DNA of 64,000 bases, from contig NZ_CM001442.1 in the NCBI RefSeq assembly GCF_000244915.1, positions 5,766,001 through 5,830,000 of the forward strand, written 5' to 3'. Below the pieces are notes generated by a model. The model did no database searches. It had not been told where the DNA came from and worked only from the letters and a program-made list of their open reading frames with translations. Of the stretch, positions 39,272 to 47,593 are shown in pieces (the stretch's first letter is position 1; each line of letters starts with the position of its first letter). This stretch comes from Bradyrhizobium sp. WSM471 (lineage in GTDB: Bacteria > Pseudomonadota > Alphaproteobacteria > Rhizobiales > Xanthobacteraceae). A program made the position numbers and the translations under genes.

Positions 39272-40591
39272 ATGTCGACCATTGCCGCGGCCCCGGCCGC
39301 CGAGCCGAAACCGCTCTATACATCGCTGTTCGTCCAGGTCCTGGCCGCGCTGATCCTTGGTATTATCCTCGGCGTGGCCGTGCCGGATTTTGCCATCTCC
39401 CTCAAGATTCTGAGCGACGCCTTCCTGAAGCTGATTTCGATGATCGTGGCGCCGATCGTGTTCTGCGTCGTCGTGCACGGCATTGCCGGCGCGGGCGACC
39501 TCAAGAAGGTCGGACGGGTCGGCGTCAAGGCGCTGGTCTATTTCGAGGTGATGACCACAGTCGCACTCGTGGTAGGTCTCATCCTGGCCTACACTTTCGG
39601 CCCCGGCCATGGCATGAACATCGATCCCTCGACGCTGGACGCCAAAGCGCTCAATAGCTATGCCGATAACGCCCACAAGCTTCAGGGCGGCGGCATCGGC
39701 TCCTTCCTCCTCAACGTGATCCCGAGCACCTCGTTCGACGCGTTGTCGCGCAACGACGTGCTCCAGGTACTGTTTTTCGCCGTGCTGTTCGGCGTAGGCC
39801 TCGCACTGGTCGGCGGCGAGAAGGGCAAGCTCGTCACGTCGATGATCGATGCCGCCTCGACCGTGCTGTTCCGCGTCATGGGGCTTATCGTCCGCGTTGC
39901 TCCACTTGGCGTGCTCGGCGCAGTCGCCTACACCGTCGGCAAATACGGCGTCGGCTCGCTCAAGCAGCTCGTCTCACTGGTGGCGCTGTTCTACGTCTCG
40001 GTCGGCATCTTCGTGCTGGGCGTGCTCGGCGGCGTCATGGCGCTTGCCGGCATCAACATTCTCAAATTCCTCGCCTACCTGCGCGAGGAGTTGACGATCG
40101 TGCTCGCGACCGCCTCGTCCGACGCCGTGCTGCCGCAGATCATGAAGAAGCTGGAGCGGATGGGCGTGAAGGATTCCGTCGTCGGCCTCGTCATTCCGAC
40201 CGGCTATTCCTTCAATCTCGACGCGTTCTCGATCTACCTGACGCTTGCGGTCGTCTTCATCGCGCAGGCGACCAACACGCCGCTTTCCTTCGGCGACCTC
40301 CTGCTCGTGCTCGGCGTCTCCCTGATCACGTCGAAAGGCGCGCATGGTGTGCCTGGCTCTGCGATCGTGATTCTGGCGGCGACGCTGAACGCGGTGCCGA
40401 GCATCCCCGCGATCGGCCTCGTGCTGGTTTTGTCGGTCGACTGGTTCATCGGCATGGCACGCGCGGTCGGCAACCTCACCGGCAATTGCGTTGCGACCGT
40501 GGTGGTGGCCGCCTGGGAAGGCGACCTCGACCGCGCCAAGGCGGCCAAGGTCCTCGACGGTGGTGAGCTTGTGGACGTGACGGCGGGGTAA
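39272..40591 (+). CDS. dctA: DAACS-family (DctA-like) dicarboxylate:cation symporter
   Basis: 439 residues, about eight membrane helices plus two hairpins. The transport signatures are ISMIVAPIVFCVVVHGIAG, ATASSDAVLPQIMKKLERMG (serine-rich hairpin 1), VIPTGYSFNLDAFSIYLTL (helix 7), SLITSKGAHGVPGSAIV (hairpin 2) and VDWFIGMARAVGNLTGN (helix 8). It imports C4-dicarboxylates such as succinate. In canonical DctA helix 7 reads NLDGTSIY and hairpin 2 reads GVTGSG; here AF and GVPGSA replace them, so substrate choice may differ. A GGGGAG site precedes the ATG. No dctBD pair lies next to it. Confidence 0.85.
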   Translation: MSTIAAAPAAEPKPLYTSLFVQVLAALILGIILGVAVPDFAISLKILSDAFLKLISMIVAPIVFCVVVHGIAGAGDLKKVGRVGVKALVYFEVMTTVALVVGLILAYTFGPGHGMNIDPSTLDAKALNSYADNAHKLQGGGIGSFLLNVIPSTSFDALSRNDVLQVLFFAVLFGVGLALVGGEKGKLVTSMIDAASTVLFRVMGLIVRVAPLGVLGAVAYTVGKYGVGSLKQLVSLVALFYVSVGIFVLGVLGGVMALAGINILKFLAYLREELTIVLATASSDAVLPQIMKKLERMGVKDSVVGLVIPTGYSFNLDAFSIYLTLAVVFIAQATNTPLSFGDLLLVLGVSLITSKGAHGVPGSAIVILAATLNAVPSIPAIGLVLVLSVDWFIGMARAVGNLTGNCVATVVVAAWEGDLDRAKAAKVLDGGELVDVTAG

Positions 40592-40601
40592 CGACCGCCG
40601 T

Positions 40602-41975
40602 TCAGTCATTCCACTGGAGGAGCGGCGTTCCATACGCCCTCCTCCAGACGGACAGGAAACGCGGAAACCAGGAGTGGGCCACGGCGCCCTTGTAGGCCCA
40701 CGTACGATATTTCAGGCCCTGCTCCGAGATCAGTTCCTGATAGCCGCCGTGGACTTCGGTCGCGGTGCGGATGTCCTTCAATATTCCTTGCGCGCAGGCG
40801 CGGTAGGTATCGCTCCCCGAGAATTCGTCATAGTCCAGCATGCGATCCGCGAACTCGACGTTGAACGTCGGCCAGGAGGAACGTCCCTGGTAGGCGGGAG
40901 CCGCGATCTTGTGGATCATCTTATTGCGCGGATTATCCGCCGACACCAGGAAGTGGAACGTGGTGGGGATGCGAAAGCGCGGCTCCGCAATGATCAGATC
41001 CGCCGTGGCCGCGAACAGTGCGCGCTCGCTTGCCTCGTTCAGATCCCAGAAGCCGCGATGCACGCTGACGAAATCTAACGCGACCGAGAATACCGGCGAG
41101 CCCGCGGGGCCGTCCAGGGAATGCCTGATATAGCCGCCCTTGCCGAACAGGCGGAGCAGGTCCCTCTTGTACTGCGCCAGATCGCGTCCGAGCCGCCGCT
41201 TCAGCTCGTTCTCGTCGACGATTCCGAGCCGCACGCCCCACACGAACGTCGTGTAGACGCAGGCATTGGTGACGAAACGCCTGCGCTCGGCGCGCGTGTC
41301 GGTTGCCGCGGAGCGCGGAGCACTGGCATCGCACAGCAAATACGTGGAGCCATCATCATTGAAAGGTTCGAGCTCGCTTGCGAGCTGGAGGATCGCGCGC
41401 TTCAGATCACCACCATATTCGGCCAGGAGCAGGCGGCCGGCATGCGCGCATTGCGACATCGCCAAATAGGATGACGCTCTTTGCTCGGCAGAGATCATCT
41501 GCTGGAGGCCGGCCAGAATGCCGAGCAGCGTATCCGAGGGGCGCGAGAAATAGTTCACGCCGAGGTACCGGGCGCGACCCGCCGGGACGATGGTCGTCGT
41601 GACGACGTCGGCGCGAACCGCTTCCAGCAACAGGCGGACGCTCTTTTCGAGCAGACGAGCCCGCCGCACCGCATCCTGCGGGCCCATGATGGTTTCGGGG
41701 TCGAGGACGTCGGGATAGAACCAGGCGAAGTCGCGGGGGTAATAGGCGGAAGCGTGCGGCGCCCCCGTGACGAGGAATGCCTCGGTCATCGAAAAGGCGA
41801 TGTCTATCGAGTGCCGGTAGAGGTCCTCGATGGCCGTGAACGGATGATGTGACTGCCTCAGGAATCGATCACCGAGAAAATTCACCGCCTGAAGCGCGTT
41901 GGCGACAAAGGTCGCAGCCGCGCCTTGATAAAATCGGTTCTCACGATGTGACGGCAAGGAAATATCGCTGTTCAT
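40602..41975 (-). CDS. Unclassified protein, alpha/alpha-toroid (six-hairpin glycosidase-like)
   Basis: 457 residues without a signal peptide. The frequent Trp/Tyr/His motifs spaced along helices, such as ASAYYPRDFAWFYPDVLD, STYLLCDASAPRSA, NACVYTTFVWGVRLGIVDE and VHGGYQELISEQGLKYRTWA, suggest a six-hairpin toroid of the kind seen in GH15/GH63-like glycosidases. Acidic residues in PRDFAWFYPD and TYRACAQGILKDIRT could be catalytic. I do not recognise a family. It is convergent with the dctA-like gene and stands alone. Confidence 0.45.
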   Translation of the reverse strand: MNSDISLPSHRENRFYQGAAATFVANALQAVNFLGDRFLRQSHHPFTAIEDLYRHSIDIAFSMTEAFLVTGAPHASAYYPRDFAWFYPDVLDPETIMGPQDAVRRARLLEKSVRLLLEAVRADVVTTTIVPAGRARYLGVNYFSRPSDTLLGILAGLQQMISAEQRASSYLAMSQCAHAGRLLLAEYGGDLKRAILQLASELEPFNDDGSTYLLCDASAPRSAATDTRAERRRFVTNACVYTTFVWGVRLGIVDENELKRRLGRDLAQYKRDLLRLFGKGGYIRHSLDGPAGSPVFSVALDFVSVHRGFWDLNEASERALFAATADLIIAEPRFRIPTTFHFLVSADNPRNKMIHKIAAPAYQGRSSWPTFNVEFADRMLDYDEFSGSDTYRACAQGILKDIRTATEVHGGYQELISEQGLKYRTWAYKGAVAHSWFPRFLSVWRRAYGTPLLQWND

Positions 41976-42069
41976 GTTCGCCTGGTCTGCGGTGATCCCG
42001 GCACTGGCCGGTCACCATTCCAAGCATGGCTGATTCGCGTCTCGCTCCGATGACGTGAACTCCCGACAC

Positions 42070-43344
42070 TCAGTCCGCGCCGGTGCGGTCCTCCCGCGGC
42101 CGAAAATTCTCGATCACCCGCAGCAACACCCGCGCACCGGCATGGGCATCGGCTAGCTCGACATGCTCGTCGGGGTGATGGCTGATGCCGCCGCGGCAGC
42201 GAACGAAGATCATGCCGACGTCGGCAATGTCGATCATGGCCATGCCGTCATGCCCGGCCCCGCTCGGCAGCTCGAACACGGAGAAACCTTCCGCTTTGAT
42301 CGCCTGGGCGATCTGCTCCTGGAGCCAGGGCGCGCAGGGCACGGTGCGGTTCTCGTGGGTGACGTCGAGCTGAAGCGACAGTTGACGGCGCCTTGCGATG
42401 GCTTCGATCTGCCTCACGACATCGGCGACCGCGCGCTTCCGGTGCATGTCGGTCGGCGCCCGCATATCGATGGTGAACGACACCTCGCCCGGAATGACGT
42501 TGGTTGCGCCGGGCCTCGCCTGGATGTAGCCGACGGTGCCGACCAGCCCACCCTCGTCGGTCCGGCAAAACTGCTCGATCGCGCCGATGCATTCGGCCGC
42601 GGCCGCCAACGCATCGCGCCGGAGTGCCATCGGCACCGTGCCCGCGTGGCCCGCCATGCCGGTCAGCCGCGCGGCAAGCCGTGTCGCGCCCGCGATCGCG
42701 GTGACCACGCCGACGGGCAGGTTTTGGGCTTCCAGCACCGGCCCCTGCTCGATGTGCAGCTCGAGATAGCCAAGCAACTCGCGCCGGGCCCGCGCGGCCG
42801 CGCCGATATGATCGGGGTCGAGTCCGAACTGCACCAGCGCATCGCGCATGGCGACGCCATCGCTGTCGCGTGTGTTCAGGACGCTTTCGTCAAAAGTGCC
42901 GGCCACCGCGCGGCTGCCGAGCAGGGTCGAGGCAAAGCGCACCCCTTCCTCATCCGCAAAACCTACGATTTCGATCGCGAACGGCAGGCGCTTGCCGCGG
43001 CGGTTGAGATCGGCGACGCAGGCGATCGCCGTGATCACGCCCAACGGCCCGTCCCATTTGCCGGCATCGCGCACGGTGTCGTAGTGCGAGCCGAGCATCA
43101 GGCACGGCGCGCCCGGCAGCTCGCCTTCGTAGCGCCCGCAGACATTGCCGATCGCGTCGAGACGCGCACTCATGCCGGCATCGCGCATCCAGCTCAGGAT
43201 GAGGTCCGCGGCCTTGCGCAGCTCGCCGGTCAGATAGATGCGGGTGAGCTTGTCGCCTTCTTCCGAGATCGCCGCGAGGTCGTTGATCCCTCGCACGATC
43301 TCTTCGCCGAGCGAACCATTCTGAACGGCGGTACCAGCAGCCAT
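42070..43344 (-). CDS. allC: Allantoate amidohydrolase / M20 hydantoinase-carbamoylase family
   Basis: 424 residues from the ATG at 43344. Metal ligands of the M20 fold are seen in LMLGSHYDTVRDAGKWDGPL (His, then the bridging Asp), EIVGFADEEGVRFASTLLGS (Glu pair) and LELHIEQGPVLEAQNLPVGV (His). The C-terminal ISHHPDEHV carries the last His. ATRLAARLTGMAGHAGTVPM and GATNVIPGEVSFTIDMRAPT are the dimer-domain motifs. It hydrolyses allantoate to ureidoglycine, CO2 and ammonia, fitting PuuE and UraD-UraH downstream. Other carbamoylases are close relatives. A near-consensus sigma-54 site at 43403 supports the chosen start. Confidence 0.85.
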   Translation of the reverse strand: MAAGTAVQNGSLGEEIVRGINDLAAISEEGDKLTRIYLTGELRKAADLILSWMRDAGMSARLDAIGNVCGRYEGELPGAPCLMLGSHYDTVRDAGKWDGPLGVITAIACVADLNRRGKRLPFAIEIVGFADEEGVRFASTLLGSRAVAGTFDESVLNTRDSDGVAMRDALVQFGLDPDHIGAAARARRELLGYLELHIEQGPVLEAQNLPVGVVTAIAGATRLAARLTGMAGHAGTVPMALRRDALAAAAECIGAIEQFCRTDEGGLVGTVGYIQARPGATNVIPGEVSFTIDMRAPTDMHRKRAVADVVRQIEAIARRRQLSLQLDVTHENRTVPCAPWLQEQIAQAIKAEGFSVFELPSGAGHDGMAMIDIADVGMIFVRCRGGISHHPDEHVELADAHAGARVLLRVIENFRPREDRTGAD

Positions 43345-43402
43345 CTCGGCGGGCTTTCCATCTCTTGGGACCGCGGCGACGGCGGTCCTGGCGGCAATCG
43401 AT

Positions 43403-43417
43403 TCAAGTTCGGTGCCA
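43403..43417 (-). promoter_or_regulatory. Near-consensus sigma-54 promoter for the allantoate amidohydrolase gene
   Basis: On the minus strand TGGCAC-CGAAC-TTGA, with the -24 element exact and the -12 element ending TTGA rather than TTGC. The transcript would start about 45 bases before the ATG at 43344. The mismatch is at a conserved position, so this is tentative. Confidence 0.35.
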
Positions 43418-43517
43418 GCGAAATCACGCTGCCGACATCGTTCCAATCAGCGCGTGGTTAGCATGAATGCGGTCGCCGGCAGACCGCCCGGCCCTCGTCA
43501 TGCACACGTCCAAGCCG

Positions 43518-43533
43518 GTTAAGACTGCTTAAC
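43518..43533. promoter_or_regulatory. Palindromic operator-like site GTTAAG-N4-CTTAAC
   Basis: Perfect 6-bp arms around ACTG, between the divergent allC and transporter promoters. The symmetry and position suit a regulator of both, for example a GntR-type repressor. The protein is not identified. Confidence 0.5.
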
Positions 43534-43659
43534 TCCATTGCATACAATCATAAAATACTGCCTATATTTTCATCTGCCACTTTCCCGATCAAGCTCAGAT
43601 CGCCGAAAATAGCGATTTACCTTCAATAGCTTAATTGGAAGTTCTGTCTCGGCAGTCTC

Positions 43660-43674
43660 TGGCACGAAGCTTGC
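43660..43674 (+). promoter_or_regulatory. Sigma-54 (-24/-12) promoter of the BMP transporter operon
   Basis: TGGCAC-GAAGC-TTGC, an exact match to the core consensus with the GG and GC dinucleotides 12 bases apart (43661 and 43673). Transcription would begin near 43686, about 63 bases before the ATG at 43749. Sigma-54 promoters need an activator such as NtrC, so expression under nitrogen limitation is expected. Confidence 0.85.
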
Positions 43675-43748
43675 GACAATCTATCCCGGGCTCCGCCAGA
43701 CCGGCGCAGCGCGAGATGAGGCGGTGCATCCGCCAAGGGGAGCAAGCA

Positions 43749-44861
43749 ATGGAATTTGGCAGGATCTCACGACGTCATTTGTTGCAGGGCGGTGCGGCCC
43801 TCACCCTCGGTGCGGCGACGGGCATTCGTCCGGCCTTCGCGGCCGAGACCACCATCGGATTCATCTACGTCGGCTCGCGCGATGACTATGGCTACAACCA
43901 GGCACATGCCCAGGGCGCGGCGGCGCTGAAAAAGATTCCCGGCCTCAAGGTCGTGGAAGAAGAGAAGGTGCCGGAGACCGACGCGGTCGAGAAGACGATC
44001 GAGTCCATGATCAATCTCGACGGCGCCACCCTGCTCTTCCCCACCTCGTTCGGTTACTACAATCCTCACATGGTCAAGATGGCCAACAAGTTCCCGAAGC
44101 TGCACTTCGAGCACTGCGGCGGCCTCTGGAGCGACAAGGACCCGAAAAACGCCGGCAGCTATTTCGGCTATATCGATGAAGCTCAGTACATCTCGGGCAT
44201 CGTCGCCGGCTATAGCTCCAAGAGCGGCAAGCTCGGATTCGTCGCCGCCAAGCCGATCCCGCAGGTGCTGCGCAACATCAACGCATTCGCGCTCGGCGCG
44301 AGGCTTGCCAACCCCAAGGCTACCACGCAGGTCATCTTCACCGGTGACTGGTCGATGCCGGTCAAGGAAGCCGAGGCCACCAACAGCCTGATCGACCAAG
44401 GCGTCGACGTGCTGACCTGCCATGTCGACGGTCCGAAGACCATGGTCGAGAACGCCGCGCGACGGGGCGCCATGGTGTGCGGCTATCACGTCAACCAGTC
44501 GCCGCTCGCGCCGAAGGCGTATCTCACGGGCGCCGAGTGGAACTGGGAAGCGCTGTACCCCAAGTTCGTCAAGATGATCGCCGCCGGCGAGAGCATCCCG
44601 AACTTCTATCGCGGCGGCCTCAAGGAAGAGATCGTCAAGACCTCGCCGTATGGCGAAGCGGTCTCCGCCGAGGCGCGCAAGCACGCCGACGACGTCAAGG
44701 CCAAGTTCTTGTCCGGTGACGGCTACGCCATCTTCAAGGGAGGCCTGGTCGACAACAAGGGCAAGACGGTGATCGCGGCCGGCACCGATCGCGGCCAGAA
44801 GGATCCCGAGCTCGAGAAGATGGACTATCTCGTGGAGGGCGTGGTCGGGGCGACTTCGTGA
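43749..44861 (+). CDS. BMP-family ABC transporter substrate-binding protein (first system)
   Basis: 370 residues with a twin-arginine signal (MEFGRISRRHLLQGGAALTL). The mature domain has the Bmp/PnrA pattern: TTIGFIYVGSRDDYGYNQAH, ATLLFPTSFGYYNPHMVKMA, KLGFVAAKPIPQVLRNINAF and LIDQGVDVLTCHVDGPK. Such proteins bind nucleosides or purine-like ligands. Because a biuret amidohydrolase and a deaminase gene follow in the operon, a ureide, purine or biuret ligand is plausible. An AGGGGAG site precedes the ATG at 43749. A sigma-54 promoter lies upstream. Confidence 0.9.
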   Translation: MEFGRISRRHLLQGGAALTLGAATGIRPAFAAETTIGFIYVGSRDDYGYNQAHAQGAAALKKIPGLKVVEEEKVPETDAVEKTIESMINLDGATLLFPTSFGYYNPHMVKMANKFPKLHFEHCGGLWSDKDPKNAGSYFGYIDEAQYISGIVAGYSSKSGKLGFVAAKPIPQVLRNINAFALGARLANPKATTQVIFTGDWSMPVKEAEATNSLIDQGVDVLTCHVDGPKTMVENAARRGAMVCGYHVNQSPLAPKAYLTGAEWNWEALYPKFVKMIAAGESIPNFYRGGLKEEIVKTSPYGEAVSAEARKHADDVKAKFLSGDGYAIFKGGLVDNKGKTVIAAGTDRGQKDPELEKMDYLVEGVVGATS

Positions 44862-45970
44862 CGACGGAAGCTGCGGATCCTGTTGATGCGGTCGGGACGG
44901 TTGCCCCGGCCGCCGATCCGGGATTCCTCCAACGTCACGGCGGAGCAATCGAATATATCCTGATCCCGGGCGCGGCGCTGGCCGGCGCGCTCGGCGTCTT
45001 CGGCATCTTCGTCGCAATGTTCGGCAAGAGCCCGCTCGACCTCTATTTCTACATGTACTACGGCGCGTTCGGCACCTGGTTCTCGTGGCAGAACACGCTG
45101 ACGCGCGCGGCGCCGTTGATCCTTACCGCACTCTGCACGGCGCTGCCGGCGCAGCTCGGCATGGTCATTATCGGCGGCGAAGGCGCACTCCTAATCGGCG
45201 CGCTGTCGGCAACCAGCGCGGCACTGGTGCTTCAGGGCATGCCGCCGCTCATCGTGCAGATCGCCATGGTCATCGCCGGCGTGATCGGCGGCGGCCTGTG
45301 GGTCATGCTTTCGGGCGCGCTTCGGCAATATCGCGGCGTCAACGAAACGATCTCAAGCCTGCTGCTCGTCTACATCGCGCTCGCGGTCCTCAACCATCTT
45401 GTCGAAGGCGTGATGCGCGACCCCTCGAGCCTCAACAAGCCGTCGACCCGCGAGATCGGCGCGGCCAACATGATCGGATCGATTCCCGGCACCGACGTGC
45501 ATTGGGGTCTCGTGTTCGGCCTGATCGCCGCGATCGCCGCCTATATCCTGATCTATCACACCGTGTTTGGCTTCGCCGCGCGCGTTGCCGGCGGCAACAT
45601 CCGGGCTGCGAAGATCGTCGGCCTCAATGTCAGCAAGCTGATCCTGACCATCTGCTTCCTCGCCGGCGGCGCCGCTGGCCTTGCCGGCATGGTCGAGGTC
45701 GCCGCCGTGCAGGGGCGCACCAATGCTAACCTCGCCGCAGGCTACGGCTTCACAGGGATTCTCGTCGCCTTCCTGGCGCGGCAAAATCCGCTCGCCATTA
45801 TCCCCGTCGCGATCCTGCTCGGTGGTATCAGCGCCAGCGGCGGGCTGTTGCAGCGCCGCCTTGGATTGCCGGATGCATCCGTGCTGGTGCTGCAAGGCAT
45901 CATCTTCGTCTTCGTGCTGGCCAGCGATGCGCTCTACGGCCGCATCGGGTTTCTGAAGGGAAAGTCCTGA
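44858..45970 (+). CDS. ABC transporter permease, nucleoside/BMP type (first system)
   Basis: 370 residues, about nine to ten membrane helices, of the branched-chain-type permease fold used by BMP transporters. The signatures are LGMVIIGGEGALLIGALSAT, LRQYRGVNETISSLLLVYIA (cytoplasmic loop with VNE) and LILTICFLAGGAAGLAGMVE. The GTG start overlaps the preceding stop by four bases, showing translational coupling. It pairs with the second permease at 45972 to form the channel. Confidence 0.92.
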   Translation: MTTEAADPVDAVGTVAPAADPGFLQRHGGAIEYILIPGAALAGALGVFGIFVAMFGKSPLDLYFYMYYGAFGTWFSWQNTLTRAAPLILTALCTALPAQLGMVIIGGEGALLIGALSATSAALVLQGMPPLIVQIAMVIAGVIGGGLWVMLSGALRQYRGVNETISSLLLVYIALAVLNHLVEGVMRDPSSLNKPSTREIGAANMIGSIPGTDVHWGLVFGLIAAIAAYILIYHTVFGFAARVAGGNIRAAKIVGLNVSKLILTICFLAGGAAGLAGMVEVAAVQGRTNANLAAGYGFTGILVAFLARQNPLAIIPVAILLGGISASGGLLQRRLGLPDASVLVLQGIIFVFVLASDALYGRIGFLKGKS

Positions 45971-45971
45971 G

Positions 45972-46898
45972 ATGGCAGACGGCTCGATCGGACTCTGGAC
46001 GGTCCCGCTCGCCGTGCTCGGCGGCGCCATTCGTGTCTCGACGCCGTTCCTGTTCGTGAGCCTGGGCGAATGTATCACCGAGCGCTCCGGCCGCATCAAT
46101 CTCGGCCTCGAAGGCACGCTGGTGATGGGCGCGATGAGCGCCTACGGCATTTCCTACCTCACGGGATCGCCGTGGCTCGGCGTGCTCGCCGCTGGCATCA
46201 CCGGCGCGCTTCTGGGTGCGCTGCATGCTGGCATCTGCTCCCTGCCGCGCGTCAACGACGTCGCGGTCGGCATCGCGCTGATGTTGTTCGGCACCGGCCT
46301 AGCTTTCTACCTCGGCAAACCGTTGATCGAGCCGACAGCACCTCGGCTGCCCGCGATTGATTTCGGCTGGTGGAGCGACATTCCGCAGGTGCGCGCGGCC
46401 CTACGGGTCAACGTGCTCTTCCTGATCGGCGTCGCGCTCGCGCCAATTCTCTACTGGGCCTTCCGGACCACGCGCTGGGGCCTCTTGATCCGCACCGCCG
46501 GCGAGAGTTCGGACGCCGCGCGTGCGATGGGCCACTCGGTGCTGCTAATCCGCCTGCGCGCGACCATGGTCGGCGGCTTCCTCGCCGGCATCGGTGGTTC
46601 GTTCCTGTCGCTGTTCTATCCCGGAAGCTGGAACGAGGGCCTGTCGTCGGGCCAGGGCATCACGGCCGTGGCGCTCGTGATCTTCGCGCGCTGGGACCCA
46701 TTGCTGTGTCTGTGGGCCTCGCTCGCCTTTGGCGGCGCCGCGGCGCTGGGCCCGGCGCTGCAATCGGTCGGCGTCACCTCCGGCTACCATCTCTTCAACG
46801 CCGCACCCTACATCCTGACGCTGGCGATCATGATCATCACCTGCTCGCCGAAACGCACGCTGACCGGCGCCCCGGCCGAATTGTCGATCACCCGCTAG
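45972..46898 (+). CDS. ABC transporter permease, second subunit (first system)
   Basis: 308 residues, about eight to nine membrane helices. [20 protein letters not shown] and [20 protein letters not shown] are characteristic of the second BMP-type permease (YufQ-like). [20 protein letters not shown] and [20 protein letters not shown] follow. It begins one base after the previous stop. It forms a heterodimer with the 44858 product. Confidence 0.92.
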   Translation: MADGSIGLWTVPLAVLGGAIRVSTPFLFVSLGECITERSGRINLGLEGTLVMGAMSAYGISYLTGSPWLGVLAAGITGALLGALHAGICSLPRVNDVAVGIALMLFGTGLAFYLGKPLIEPTAPRLPAIDFGWWSDIPQVRAALRVNVLFLIGVALAPILYWAFRTTRWGLLIRTAGESSDAARAMGHSVLLIRLRATMVGGFLAGIGGSFLSLFYPGSWNEGLSSGQGITAVALVIFARWDPLLCLWASLAFGGAAALGPALQSVGVTSGYHLFNAAPYILTLAIMIITCSPKRTLTGAPAELSITR

Positions 46899-46909
46899 AG
46901 AGCCAGATC

Positions 46910-47593
46910 ATGCCCGAGCGCACCATCAAGTCCGAGCCCTATGCCTGGCCCTATAACGGCGATCTCCGTCCCGAAAATACTGCGCTCATCATCATCGACA
47001 TGCAGACCGATTTCTGCGGCGTCGGCGGCTATGTCGACAAGATGGGCTATGACCTCTCACTGACACGGGCGCCGATCGAGCCGATCAAGAAATTGCTGAC
47101 GGCTATGCGCGCCCAAGGCTTTCACATCATCCATACCCGCGAAGGCCACCGTCCCGATCTGTCGGATTTGCCTGCCAACAAGCGCTGGCGTTCCCGGCAG
47201 ATCGGCGCCGGCATCGGCGATCCCGGCCCGTGTGGCCGCATCCTGGTGCGCGGCGAGCCCGGGTGGGACATCATCCCGGAGCTCGCGCCGCTGCCCGGCG
47301 AACCCATCATCGACAAGCCCGGCAAGGGCTCGTTCTGCGCCACCGATCTGGAGTTGATCTTGCGCGTGCGCGGTATCGAGAACATCGTGCTCACTGGGAT
47401 CACCACCGACGTTTGCGTTCACACCACCATGCGTGAGGCCAACGACCGCGGCTTCGAATGCGTGCTGTTACATGACTGCTGCGGCGCGACCGACAGGAGC
47501 AACCACGACCACGCGCTGAAGATGATCAAGATGCAGGGTGGCGTGTTCGGTGCGGTCTCGACCTCCGACGCCTTCATCGGAGCGATTTCGTGA
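46910..47593 (+). CDS. biuH: Biuret amidohydrolase-like cysteine hydrolase (isochorismatase family)
   Basis: 227 residues. The catalytic triad is visible: Asp in [20 protein letters not shown], Lys in [16 protein letters not shown] and Cys in [18 protein letters not shown]. The segments [37 protein letters not shown] and [20 protein letters not shown] look very like rhizobial biuret amidohydrolase (from memory; no search run). It would turn biuret into allophanate and ammonia. Its gene lies between permease and ATPase genes of the transporter, overlapping the ATPase start by four bases. No allophanate hydrolase gene is present. Ureidoacrylate hydrolase is the main alternative. Confidence 0.75.
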   Translation: MPERTIKSEPYAWPYNGDLRPENTALIIIDMQTDFCGVGGYVDKMGYDLSLTRAPIEPIKKLLTAMRAQGFHIIHTREGHRPDLSDLPANKRWRSRQIGAGIGDPGPCGRILVRGEPGWDIIPELAPLPGEPIIDKPGKGSFCATDLELILRVRGIENIVLTGITTDVCVHTTMREANDRGFECVLLHDCCGATDRSNHDHALKMIKMQGGVFGAVSTSDAFIGAIS

